Source of the DNA: Nitrospira sp. SG-bin2
Lineage (GTDB): Bacteria > Nitrospirota > Nitrospiria > Nitrospirales > Nitrospiraceae
NCBI GenBank assembly: GCA_002083405.1
Contig: LVWT01000054.1
Coordinates: forward strand, 62,001 to 126,000
DNA length: 64,000 bases
Direction: 5' to 3'
Each line of letters starts with the position of its first letter. Position 1 is the stretch's first letter. The translations under genes and the position numbers were made by a program. The notes beneath the pieces are model-generated. The model saw only the letters and a list, made by a program, of their open reading frames with translations, was not told where the DNA came from and did not search any database. Shown here piece after piece: positions 1 through 8,947 of the stretch.

Positions 1-702
1 GAGTACTCCGACGACTTCGTAGCGCAGGCTATCCATCACGGGGACGGAGATGGTGAAGACGTAGGCATTCACCTGCTGGTTGAACCGGATATCTTCGATA
101 TAGAGTCTGCCCACTGCTTTGTTGAAGGCGCCCTGCCACCAGGGGGCGCGATCGTGACGGAAGTCCGGCTTTTCTCCCATCGCGGCGACGAGCAGGCCCT
201 GCACATCGGTCAGGAACAACATTTTCGTCGATGCGCGGACGACGTGCGGAAGCAGTTGCCCTGGCGCGCTATGGATGCCGGCATAGTGTTCGTCGAGCAG
301 CGCGCTCAAGGGACTTCCCATAATGGCATTGACGGCGGCGGGTTCTCCTGCCGTCCAGCGTTGTTCCAGGTCTGTCGGTGCGGCGGCCGGGCTCTTGGAG
401 CGTCCGTCGCGCGGCGCATCGCGCCGCTGCTCCAGCTCGCGGATGATCGTGGGATCCCCGGCGATGCGCGCAGTCTGCGCGATTTCTTCGGCTATGAGAA
501 GGTCGAGCTTGCGGGCTGCTTCCGTCGCCAGCGCTTTGAAACTTTCTCCGCTGACTTCCCGGATTTCCCGCGACCCTTGCCAAAATGCCATGCCCAGGCC
601 GACGACGAGCGGAACGACTCCCACCAAGAGCATCGCGACGGTCAGTTTGGCCTTGAGTCCCCAGCCCTTGCCCCGCTGCGATGAAGTCGGCTTGATGCTC
701 AT
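1..702 (-). CDS. Sensor protein, N-terminal part (runs off window edge)
   Basis: Partial gene entering from the left edge; about 234 residues are visible from an ATG whose first bases overlap the stop of the upstream histidine kinase (ATGA). It starts with a basic segment and one membrane helix (about residues 17-41, containing AMLLVGVVPLVVGLGMAFW), then a long periplasmic region whose end (LFLTDVQGLLVAAMGEKP, then a WWQGAF stretch and VFTISVPVMD) looks like a dCache-type ligand-binding domain. Such domains sit in front of histidine kinase, chemoreceptor or cyclase modules. The effector domain is outside the window, so its output is unknown. The overlap implies cotranscription with the kinase and receiver genes. 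Confidence 0.75.
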   Translation of the reverse strand, partial: MSIKPTSSQRGKGWGLKAKLTVAMLLVGVVPLVVGLGMAFWQGSREIREVSGESFKALATEAARKLDLLIAEEIAQTARIAGDPTIIRELEQRRDAPRDGRSKSPAAAPTDLEQRWTAGEPAAVNAIMGSPLSALLDEHYAGIHSAPGQLLPHVVRASTKMLFLTDVQGLLVAAMGEKPDFRHDRAPWWQGAFNKAVGRLYIEDIRFNQQVNAYVFTISVPVMDSLRYEVVGVL

Positions 703-1862
703 GAGGGGCGACTCCTGTCTTCCGTAGGCGCTTCCCGGGGAAAGGTAATGGTAAAGGTCGAGCCTCGACCGATATGGCTCTCGACCTCGATCGTGCCGTG
801 CATGTGGTGGATCACGTTCTTAATGTTATACAGCCCAAGCCCCGTGCCTTTTCCCGGAGGTTTCGTTGTGAAAAACGGCTCGAAGATCCTATCGATTAGG
901 TCCGCGGAGATGCCGCACCCTGTGTCCGAAACGCGAACTCGGGTCGCGCCCTGTACCGCAGTGGTTTCCAGAGTCAAGGTGCCACCGTGGTCCATTGCCT
1001 GGACGGCGTTGGTGATGAGATTGACGAAGACATGCAGGAGTTCATCCGGATTGCCTTTCACCGCGATGTCAGGTTGGTAGGATTTGCGGATGTCGATATC
1101 TTGAAGCGCAACGGCGTAACGGGCGATCTTGAGAGCCTCGTCGAGTTTGCCGTTGATGGCGATCAGACTGTTCTGCTGCGAAGAGGCGCGGCGAGAATAG
1201 GAGGTGAGGTCCCGGCAAATGGCGGTCGTACGTTTCACGGCTTCGACAATGTCGCGGGCTTGGTCATGCACCGTCTCAATGTCGCACTCGTCCAGCAGGT
1301 TTTCGGCAAGCCCCAGAATGAGCTGAAGCGGATTGTTCATATCATGGGCGATGCCGGCGGCGAAGGAACCGATGCCGGCGAGTTTCTCCGAATGGAGCAG
1401 TTCGGCTTGCAGCGCAGACTCATGCCGCACCAGGTCCCACAGGAGTCGTGACGCGGGCCCGCTGAGGATGTCGGTCTCTCCGCTCGTTTGCTCGCGAAGT
1501 ATCCGATCCATGTCCGGATCGCCGGTGAGGTCCATCACGAGATTGACCCTATGGTTGCTGATCAGATCGGCGAGTCGCTCGTAGGTCGGCACGTGGAGCT
1601 CGCGAGCCCGTTGAAGCCCCGGCGCGGCTGGATCCCGGTCGGTAATGCCGACCACCTCAATCGTGCGCAGCTGGTGGAGCAGATCAAGCAGTGCAGTCCC
1701 GCCGCGGCCCGCGCCGATAATCGCGACCCTTGTGGCGGGGGTGGGCATCACGGATGCCATCCGTTCTTGCCCGTCCTGGTCGGACCGGCGGCCGGCTGTA
1801 TCGGACGGAGCGGCGGATGGCACACGCGTCCCGTCCGATGTGGGAAGGTCGGAGATCATCAC
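699..1862 (-). CDS. Sensor histidine kinase with Rossmann-like N-terminal domain
   Basis: 387 residues, no membrane helix. Residues about 45-145 resemble a dinucleotide-binding fold: strand VAIIGAGRGG gives GxGxxG at 50-55, followed by an acidic residue after the second strand (GITDRDP). After a short linker comes a His-kinase dimerisation box GIAHDMNNPLQ with phospho-acceptor His173, then an HATPase with NAVQAM, DTGCGI and GTGLGLY boxes. The kinase part is of the PAS-less NtrB-like soluble type. It overlaps the receiver gene upstream and the truncated sensor downstream by 4 bp each, so the three form one operon. The Rossmann domain suggests sensing of a nucleotide cofactor, which is inference. 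The start may lie downstream, at a methionine near residue 35 or 39. Confidence 0.85.
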   Translation of the reverse strand: MMISDLPTSDGTRVPSAAPSDTAGRRSDQDGQERMASVMPTPATRVAIIGAGRGGTALLDLLHQLRTIEVVGITDRDPAAPGLQRARELHVPTYERLADLISNHRVNLVMDLTGDPDMDRILREQTSGETDILSGPASRLLWDLVRHESALQAELLHSEKLAGIGSFAAGIAHDMNNPLQLILGLAENLLDECDIETVHDQARDIVEAVKRTTAICRDLTSYSRRASSQQNSLIAINGKLDEALKIARYAVALQDIDIRKSYQPDIAVKGNPDELLHVFVNLITNAVQAMDHGGTLTLETTAVQGATRVRVSDTGCGISADLIDRIFEPFFTTKPPGKGTGLGLYNIKNVIHHMHGTIEVESHIGRGSTFTITFPREAPTEDRSRPS

Positions 1863-2293
1863 AGATGCGCCAGTTCACGTTGCTCCATCGCGCGCGCAAC
1901 GGAGGCTTTGAGCTTGTCGCCTTCGACCGGTTTCACCAGGTAATCGACGACGCCCTGCCGGAGCAGAGAGGTGGCCATGTCAGTGTCGGGGAATCCTGTC
2001 AGGACGATCAGCGGCACGCGCGGATAATTCTTGCGGAAGTAGGCGATCGCTTCGATGCCGTTGACCTTGGGCATGCGGATGTCGCAGATGATGACATCCA
2101 GCAAGAGACGATTTTCGCCGGAGTTGATCGTGTCGATCGCTTTGGCGCCGTTCTCCGCTTCCAGCACGTCGTATCCGGCCTTGTGGAGCGTCAAGCGGAC
2201 GACCTTGCGGATATCCGGTTCGTCATCGACGATTAGTACCCGGCCGTTGCAACTTTCACCCCCGACAAAAAACCCCGATTTGAACTCGTCCAT
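1859..2293 (-). CDS. Single-domain response regulator (CheY-like receiver)
   Basis: 144 residues made almost entirely of one receiver domain. The acidic pair lies in VDDEPD (about 23-27), phospho-acceptor Asp71 in CDIRMPKVNG, the conserved Thr in VLTGFP and the conserved Lys in YLVKPVEG. There is no output domain, so it probably acts by protein contact or as a phosphorelay partner of the adjacent kinase. A good Shine-Dalgarno (AGGAGG) lies just before the ATG. It is the first gene of the minus-strand operon; its promoter should lie in 2294-2567, shared with divergent bolA. Confidence 0.88.
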   Translation of the reverse strand: MDEFKSGFFVGGESCNGRVLIVDDEPDIRKVVRLTLHKAGYDVLEAENGAKAIDTINSGENRLLLDVIICDIRMPKVNGIEAIAYFRKNYPRVPLIVLTGFPDTDMATSLLRQGVVDYLVKPVEGDKLKASVARAMEQRELAHL

Positions 2294-2461
2294 GGCGACC
2301 TCCTGGTAAAGGGTAGTTGGGCGATGGTCATGTAATGTGGCATCTTCTGATGGGACAGAACCGCAAGGCCTATGCCGGCATATGACAGGATCTCACTTGA
2401 CCGGATTTCAATAGGTTGACCGTCCCGCCTGTCACAGGGTTTCAAATCGCTGGCTCAAAGG

Positions 2462-2486
2462 CACCACCAGGTGGTGAAACACCACC
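2462..2486. repeat. CACCACC palindrome with a third half-site
   Basis: A perfect 7-bp inverted repeat, CACCACC-A-GGTGGTG (2462-2476), is followed three bases later by another CACCACC (2480-2486). It sits between the divergent receiver-domain gene and bolA, where an operator would be expected. Function is inference only. Confidence 0.5.
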
Positions 2487-2567
2487 AAGTCCAAGCAACC
2501 ATTGGGCACATTGCCTTTCTGGGGCCATTTCAGCTAGGGTATTCACCGGAAAGAGCAGGGAGGCAGT

Positions 2568-2807
2568 GTGATTACACCAGACGTATTGACCGACTATGTC
2601 CGCAAGAGCATGCCGGATGCCGTGGTGACGGTGACGGATCGTACAGGGACGATGAATCACCTCAAGGTGAGTATTGTCTCAGCGGCGTTTGCCGGGAAAA
2701 ATCTTCTCGACCGGCATCGCATGATTTATCAGGCACTGGATGCGCCGATGAAGGATGGGCGTATTCATGCCCTGGAATTGACGGCGAAGACCCAGGACGA
2801 GAGCTAA
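2568..2807 (+). CDS. BolA family protein
   Basis: 79 residues with a GTG start preceded by AGGGAGG. It matches the short BolA/YrbA type throughout: early helix LTDYVRKSMPDA, the VSAAFAGKNLLDRHRMIYQAL core with the invariant His of the RHR motif, and a final strand (IHALELTAKT). BolA proteins pair with CGFS-type monothiol glutaredoxins to bind or deliver 2Fe-2S clusters. The next gene, 52 bp on, encodes exactly that partner, so a BolA-Grx iron-sulfur trafficking pair is well supported by context. Confidence 0.9.
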   Translation: MITPDVLTDYVRKSMPDAVVTVTDRTGTMNHLKVSIVSAAFAGKNLLDRHRMIYQALDAPMKDGRIHALELTAKTQDES

Positions 2808-2859
2808 GCGCGCAGGGCTCTGAGTCGATACGATGACGTCTATTGAAGGAGGCCGGACA

Positions 2860-3183
2860 ATGGCAGAACCGATCGAAGAAGAAATTCAAAAGGAAGTACA
2901 GGCGCACAAGATTCTGATCTACGGCAAAGGGACCAAGAGCATGCCGATGTGCGGGTTCACCAGAGAGACGATGCAGTTTTTCGACAAATACGGATACCCG
3001 TACGAACTGATCGACGTACTTTCGCAACCGGTGAAGCGGGAAGCCCTGACGAAGATGACGAATTGGCCGACGCTCCCGAAAGTGTTCATCGATGGCACGT
3101 TCTACGGGGACACCGATGTGCTCGATCCGATGGCCGCCAAGGGCGAGATCGAGCCGCTGTTGAAAAAAGCGTTCGGGAAGTAA
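2860..3183 (+). CDS. grxD: Monothiol glutaredoxin (Grx4/GrxD type)
   Basis: 107 residues from the ATG that follows AAGGAGG; an in-frame ATG at 2833 lacks such a site. The active site is CGFT (Cys31-Thr34), preceded by KGTKSMPM, the glutathione-binding signature of monothiol glutaredoxins. The usual WPTLPKVFIDG and GDTDVLDPM segments follow. These proteins coordinate a glutathione-ligated 2Fe-2S cluster as a homodimer or with BolA and hand it to client proteins rather than acting as reductants. CGFT instead of CGFS is a conservative variant. Confidence 0.93.
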   Translation: MAEPIEEEIQKEVQAHKILIYGKGTKSMPMCGFTRETMQFFDKYGYPYELIDVLSQPVKREALTKMTNWPTLPKVFIDGTFYGDTDVLDPMAAKGEIEPLLKKAFGK

Positions 3184-3764
3184 GCAGGGCATCCCTGCTC
3201 GTCTCTTGCTCCCCGAGCGCGCACGCGGGAACAATAACCATCTACAGTTAAGGGCGGTGCTCGCTCGATGGGCGCAGTGAAACCAGCAGGAAATCCCTGC
3301 TTATTAAGGGCGTTGTGGGTCGTACAAAACAGCTGCCCCCAAGACCCTCCTGCAGCCATTGCGCACTGGCTTCATGGTGAAAAAATCTTCATGATTGATC
3401 GCCAAGCCAGAGATAAGTAGCCCTTCCAACGGCGGCGTCCCTGATCCCCGATCCAGCCTCGTGTACCCATTCAGATTGTCCAACATTGCCATTTCTTCAG
3501 GCACGAGAGAAAAACGAAAGCTTTTTGCTCAATCGTCATGTTGAGTTACATTTATGGTGGATCGAGCAGTCGGAGGCAACCATAAGTGGCAGTTCCACTA
3601 TGAGTTTGCTGAATAGTCGATAGGACGCCTTTGGACATGGACGCCCAAAGCCTTCTCAGGTTCACCGCACGGGATCGTAAGCAACGCGATCGCACTGGCG
3701 CTGTGGGTAAAGCCCTGGCGATCCGGCGACGATTTCCGTGGAGTCTCACGATAATGAGGAGACG
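3184..3764. other. 581-bp intergenic region with one dispersed repeat copy
   Basis: No convincing gene between grxD and the small ORF at 3765. Open frames on the minus strand here have no ribosome-binding site or recognisable protein pattern. The first 100 bases hold a repeat (3205-3279) also present near 62243. Confidence 0.5.
3205..3279. repeat. Dispersed repeat, copy 1 (partner at 62243-62316)
   Basis: Begins CTTGCTCCCCGAGCGCGCACGC and ends with a segment containing GGTGCTCGCTC, then GGCGCAGTG. The outer blocks are shared with 62243-62316, whereas the roughly 30 internal bases differ. GAGCGCGCAC (3215-3224) and GTGCTCGCTC (3257-3266) are inverted copies with one mismatch, so the unit can form a stem-loop. 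Confidence 0.6.
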
Positions 3765-3878
3765 ATGCACATTATCCTGGCAGGGGCTTTATTTGGGGGC
3801 CTTATTTTGATCCATTGGGTTCTGAAGAGTTTATATGAGTCGGAGAAAGAGCCGGTCCATCGCAATGTGAGGAAATAA
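3765..3878 (+). CDS. Small membrane protein (37 aa), hypothetical
   Basis: A 37-codon ORF with GAGGAG placed about four bases before its ATG. The product has one hydrophobic segment (residues 2-19, IILAGALFGGLILIHWVL) followed by a charged tail rich in Glu, Lys and Arg. No family recognised. The supporting evidence is the ribosome-binding site, the membrane-helix composition and the downstream same-strand gene. Confidence 0.4.
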   Translation: MHIILAGALFGGLILIHWVLKSLYESEKEPVHRNVRK

Positions 3879-3951
3879 CCATGGCCGTTGGGAGTGGAGG
3901 CCTTGAGCGGGGCCTCATGCCAATGCGTGAGGAAAAAAGAAGGTGGTTGTC

Positions 3952-4767
3952 GTGGTCCATTCATTGAAATATATGCTCCCCATACTCAATAGTATTTTCT
4001 TTCTACTGGCGGGATCCGTGGCCGGCGCGGAAGGGGATGTGCGTGCTTCCCGAGACCGTATTATGTACTTGAAGCATAATGGGGGGCCGTTCTCACATTA
4101 TCTAGAGCTTCGTGGTGACGGTTCGTATCGGCGGGTTGTCCGTGGGCATCTGTATCTTGAAGAGCGGGATCGCGGAAAGTGGCAGCAGAATAAGGTACGC
4201 AAGCTGCTCCTCAGGTCCGATGAGCACTTTCGAAATATCAGTTCAGGCGACTTGCTGATCTCCATGTGGCAGCGTGATCGATTGAAGACGCTGCCCGACA
4301 TCAGGCAGCGGATTCAGGATTTCCTCAATGCCAATCCTGCTCAGGAGTTTCCTGCCGGGGATGTAGAACATATCAGCGAAACCGGTGTGAGTGTAGATTC
4401 CCAGGCGAAGAGCAGCGACATTATCGTGCTGGGCTCCAAACGGGTGAATCGCACGGACTTGGAGAAATTGCTGGTGGCCATCGACAGGTTTTTGCCCAGC
4501 GGCGAAAAGAATGTTTTTATCCTTGTTCCATTGGAGTACAAAACCGCTACCATTTTTGTCGATGACGATCGGACGCAATTGACCAAGAGCATCATTGCCG
4601 GTGAATTGGCAGGATCTTCTACGCCTGTCCAGGGTGCCGAGAAGTATGGGTATCGTGAAATTGATGCGGCACAATTCGACAAGGAAGTGAAGGAACCGCG
4701 GCCGGTTCTTTCCCAGTCTGAGACGAAGCATCGCGAGAAACAGCCCGGCCAAGATAGCTCGGAGTAA
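3952..4767 (+). CDS. Exported hypothetical protein
   Basis: About 271 residues from the GTG at 3952, chosen because AAGAAGG ends eight bases upstream; a GTG at 3943 overlaps that site. A signal peptide covers roughly the first 25 residues and ends near SVAGAEG. The mature part begins with a strand-rich stretch (MYLKHNGGPFSHYLELRGDGSY) resembling small beta proteins that describe a value against a threshold, followed by charged helices and a Lys/Glu-rich tail. No family assigned. It is followed by a strong intrinsic terminator. Confidence 0.6.
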   Translation: MVHSLKYMLPILNSIFFLLAGSVAGAEGDVRASRDRIMYLKHNGGPFSHYLELRGDGSYRRVVRGHLYLEERDRGKWQQNKVRKLLLRSDEHFRNISSGDLLISMWQRDRLKTLPDIRQRIQDFLNANPAQEFPAGDVEHISETGVSVDSQAKSSDIIVLGSKRVNRTDLEKLLVAIDRFLPSGEKNVFILVPLEYKTATIFVDDDRTQLTKSIIAGELAGSSTPVQGAEKYGYREIDAAQFDKEVKEPRPVLSQSETKHREKQPGQDSSE

Positions 4768-4824
4768 CATTCGGCTGCTCTGAGAAAAACGCCAGGTCTA
4801 TTTCCCACTAAGACCCAGTAAATG

Positions 4825-4850
4825 AAAGGCCACCTTTGCAGGTGGCCTTT
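4825..4850 (+). terminator. Intrinsic terminator hairpin
   Basis: AAAGGCCACCT and AGGTGGCCTTT form an 11-bp perfect stem around the loop TTGC, ending in T residues, 58 bp after the stop of the exported hypothetical gene. Confidence 0.8.
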
Positions 4851-5082
4851 CCATTTCTTGCCCCTCCCAAACAGGCGTATGAGGCCGGAGGAGTGCTTGA
4901 CGGTTGCGTTGCACTTGTCTGATTTCTTCCATGAGCTGAGCTGCGCCCGTTCCCAGAAGTCCTGAGCCAAATCATTGCGCGACTTGACCGAGCCCGCAAG
5001 AACAGAGGAGGCTCCGGAAAATCGGACGGAGTGATTTTCCACATTGCTAGTACGGTTGGGATTGAGCGAGTATATTTGCGAG

Positions 5083-6354
5083 ATGGCCGATTTACTTGCA
5101 GATCTCCGAGCAGCTACAAAACATATTCATGAACATCTTGAAACGCTACCATACCACCTTGCCTTGATAAAGGGTGAACTCCCGAAGGTTTCGGCGCTTT
5201 GCTACTTGCGTGCGCTTGCAACCTTGCACGCACCCTTAGAAAGCGCTTTGCGGTCGCCGAACTCTTCTGAGTTGTCTGATCTTTTTGGGTCTTGTGGGCC
5301 CAAGCTTCCAGCAATCCTTGCTGATCTCAAAACACTACATGACCCCGAAGGTGTACCTTCTCCTTCCCTCACTGGGGCCGCTGCAGCAGCCTACTCATTT
5401 GCGAACTTAATCATCACAAGGTTAAACGATCCGTTTTATCTTGCCGGAGTCTTGTATGTTCTTGAGGGTTCACAAAGCGGCGGCATTCAACTTAAGCAAC
5501 TGTACGCACAAGTACTTGGTGTTCAACCCGATGATCTAACATATTTTGGATTCTACGGTAATCAGACTCACTCCAAATGGCGGTCGTTCACCGAAAAGCT
5601 TGCAGCGCTTCATCCTACGCGTGAGCAGACGGCCAGTGTAATAGCGGCTGCTATGACGTCCTTTGAGTCGATAGAAACCATCTTGAGGGCGCTCTATCCG
5701 TATAGCGACAACGATCTGGTGTTTCATGTTTCCGCTCTAAACCCCGAAGCTGGGGACCACCCGGTCCCACAAGCACCGAAGGAACTCAAGTTTGCGTTAC
5801 GAGCGGGCCAGCGTGCCTGGAAAAAGTATGACTATCTTGAAAAACGTTTCGGCGAGCGAGGCAGGCGCTTCACCACAAGCGATAGTTGCTGGCTTGTTGC
5901 GCTTTCACAATTGTCTCCGGAAGCCACGACCCAAAGCCTTAAATGGTTGCGAAAAGTTCTTGCAAGCAGGGGGATTCCCACAGTGATTCTTGAGTCCCAT
6001 CTGCGCGAGATCCAAAACGAAATGAAAGCTGATGGCCCCAGTTCTCTCACCATTGCTAGCTATGATGGATTCTTAGCGGCACTGGAATCAGAACGGAATT
6101 CCTCGTTTGACTCTGAAATGCTTGCGGCGGTGATTCACAAATATGATGCGGCCTTTAAGTCGGCACCCGGTGAAAAAGTGGATCATGCCGCCGAACTGAT
6201 TGTGTCTGCATGGCTTGATAGAAAAACTGGAGTTCCGGAAGCTCTTTCCTCCCTTCAGAAATGGCTCACCGACACAAACGTGTTTTCTCCAAACTGGGTG
6301 AATGTCGTCGAAGAAATAGTCGTCGCTCTCGATGCAATCGAGGTGCGAGTTTGA
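5083..6354 (+). CDS. Heme-oxygenase-like protein with extra C-terminal domain
   Basis: 423 residues from ATG 5083 (a TTG at 5044 is in frame; neither has a strong Shine-Dalgarno). The first ~200 residues fit the bacterial biliverdin-forming heme oxygenase fold: LRAATKHIHEHLE gives T-x3-H-x3-E with proximal His16, and LYVLEGSQSGG (around 124-134) matches the glycine-rich distal helix. This family opens heme to biliverdin, CO and iron. The remaining ~200 residues (from about FALRAGQRAW) are soluble, helical and Trp/Lys-rich; I do not recognise that domain, and the whole is about twice normal length. The stop shares one base with the start of the cobalamin-binding gene, so the two are translationally coupled. 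Codon choice looks more AT-rich than flanking genes, suggesting acquisition by transfer. Confidence 0.7.
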   Translation: MADLLADLRAATKHIHEHLETLPYHLALIKGELPKVSALCYLRALATLHAPLESALRSPNSSELSDLFGSCGPKLPAILADLKTLHDPEGVPSPSLTGAAAAAYSFANLIITRLNDPFYLAGVLYVLEGSQSGGIQLKQLYAQVLGVQPDDLTYFGFYGNQTHSKWRSFTEKLAALHPTREQTASVIAAAMTSFESIETILRALYPYSDNDLVFHVSALNPEAGDHPVPQAPKELKFALRAGQRAWKKYDYLEKRFGERGRRFTTSDSCWLVALSQLSPEATTQSLKWLRKVLASRGIPTVILESHLREIQNEMKADGPSSLTIASYDGFLAALESERNSSFDSEMLAAVIHKYDAAFKSAPGEKVDHAAELIVSAWLDRKTGVPEALSSLQKWLTDTNVFSPNWVNVVEEIVVALDAIEVRV

Positions 6355-7145
6355 TGATCTGGTGCGCGTACTGCCAGCAATTTCAGGGCGAAGCTCCTCC
6401 GTATGACCGATATCTGGTCTCCCATGGACTATGTCTCCCTTGTAGTAAAAAGGGTTTGGACTTTAGCATGGAGCAGATGGATCAGGCACACAGACTGCGA
6501 ACTCTGCAGGAACAACTACGGATTGCAGGTCAAGAGTATGACCTGCCCCTTGCGCGCCGGTTAATCATGGATGCTGTTGGAATCGGGGTTCGCCCAGTCG
6601 ATATTTTGCTAGGCCTGATAACGCCGCTACTCTACGAACTCGGGCAGGAGTGGGAGGCCGGCACAGTTACCGTTGCTGAAGAGCATCGATTTACGAAGTT
6701 CTGCGAGCAAGTGCTGGAACTCATATCGACATGGATGCATGAGAGACCAAGTAATGCATTTCGAAGCGATAAGCCCACAGTGCTTCTGTTGAATGCCAAA
6801 GGCAATCTACATTCACTGGGCTTACAGATGGTGCACCTTAGTTTGTATTCCCACGGCATTCGATCCGAAATCGTTCGCGGCTCTCTTCTGCCTCGACAGG
6901 TCTTGGAGAAGATTGAAATCGTACAGCCGAAAGTGCTTGGAATTTCAGTTGCGGTGGCTGAGGACGTGTCCTGGCTTCGTGATGCGGCTGAAGCTGTCAT
7001 GACCTTGGCAGAAAATCGTCGCCCTGTTTTGGTGGTTGGAGGGTTTGCCGTTCATGAGGGTAAAGTTCAGGCAATCAAAGGGGCACGCCTTTTCACGGAG
7101 TTTGGTTCAATTAGATCCTTGGTCAACGAGTGCTTAAATGTCTGA
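6354..7145 (+). CDS. Cobalamin-binding protein with Wx9EH photoreceptor motif
   Basis: 263 residues. N-terminal zinc-finger-like pairs C4xxC7 and C27xxC30 precede a four-helix B12-cap domain (about 45-130) and a Rossmann B12-binding domain (about 140-260). The cap contains W100, E110 and H111 in the exact Wx9EH spacing that defines adenosylcobalamin photoreceptors of the CarH/CarA type. The Rossmann part contains NLHSLG with His153 in the position of the lower axial ligand (DxHxxG, Asp replaced by Asn). There is no MerR-type DNA-binding domain, unlike CarH. The gene starts inside the stop of the heme-oxygenase-like gene (TGATG). Methyltransferase-associated corrinoid proteins are an alternative, but they usually lack Wx9EH. 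A light- or B12-responsive role is inference. Confidence 0.75.
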   Translation: MIWCAYCQQFQGEAPPYDRYLVSHGLCLPCSKKGLDFSMEQMDQAHRLRTLQEQLRIAGQEYDLPLARRLIMDAVGIGVRPVDILLGLITPLLYELGQEWEAGTVTVAEEHRFTKFCEQVLELISTWMHERPSNAFRSDKPTVLLLNAKGNLHSLGLQMVHLSLYSHGIRSEIVRGSLLPRQVLEKIEIVQPKVLGISVAVAEDVSWLRDAAEAVMTLAENRRPVLVVGGFAVHEGKVQAIKGARLFTEFGSIRSLVNECLNV

Positions 7146-7341
7146 TTCCCGATGGAGGAAGGAGCGAGCTGACCTAATACATGGAACTTTGTGAAGAGCG
7201 AGTTGGGAGTTTGCTCTTCACCGCTTGGTGAGAGGGAAAGGGGTTTGGTGTAATTCTAGATGATAGAGATGATTAAGATGAAATATACCTTGGTGCTGGT
7301 GATCTTCTCGGCAGCTTAGGCTATTGCGGTTACCTGAAATT

Positions 7342-7376
7342 AGGCCGCCTCAGTGGAGGCGGCCTTTGTTATTTTT
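7342..7376 (+). terminator. Intrinsic terminator
   Basis: AGGCCGCCTC and GAGGCGGCCT form a 10-bp perfect stem with loop AGTG, followed by TTGTTATTTTT. Position and T-tract orientation suit the heme-oxygenase/cobalamin operon. Confidence 0.85.
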
Positions 7377-7444
7377 CCCCTGGCAGGTGCGGGGCGGGTG
7401 CACTCGACTGCGCGACTTTTACCTCAGCGAGCATCGCCCGAATC

Positions 7445-7567
7445 AAGATGCTCAAAATGGCATCCCGGCTAGGCCGCAGGGAGCGCGGCGACCGAGGCGT
7501 ACCCTTGCGGTACGTCGCAGGAAGACGGGCGACTGAGAACAACGCCGGAGGGCATTTTCAGCATCCT
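7445..7567. repeat. Palindromic MITE-like repeat
   Basis: Outer arms GATGCTCAAAATGGC (7447-7461) and GGCATTTTCAGCATC (7551-7565) are inverted with 13 of 15 positions matching. The middle contains CGTACC-cttgc-GGTACG, a second perfect hairpin. The unit abuts the ahcY stop codon on the convergent side. Its nested-palindrome design suggests a dispersed non-coding repeat. Confidence 0.6.
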
Positions 7568-7568
7568 G

Positions 7569-8825
<1,257 letters not shown>

Positions 8826-8947
8826 GAACACCTCCTCGTCGAAAAGAAGGCCCAGGTTAAGGTTAGAGCAGAGTCATACACCCTGCTCCACTCCCTCAGC
8901 CTGAGCCTCAGTTACTGCACTTTCACCTTGGCATCAGCCTGCTGTCG

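Larger units (their letters stand above)
7146..7568. other. 423-bp intergenic region: terminator and palindromic repeat
   Basis: Between the convergent cobalamin-protein and ahcY genes. It holds a strong terminator (7342-7376) and a long palindromic repeat (7445-7567). A 19-codon ORF near 7260-7319 encoding a signal-peptide-like start is broken by stops and is not called. Confidence 0.5.

Noticed and set aside
3552..3964. Minus-strand ORFs in the gap after grxD
   Set aside because: Short, overlapping, no start signals, no recognisable protein features.
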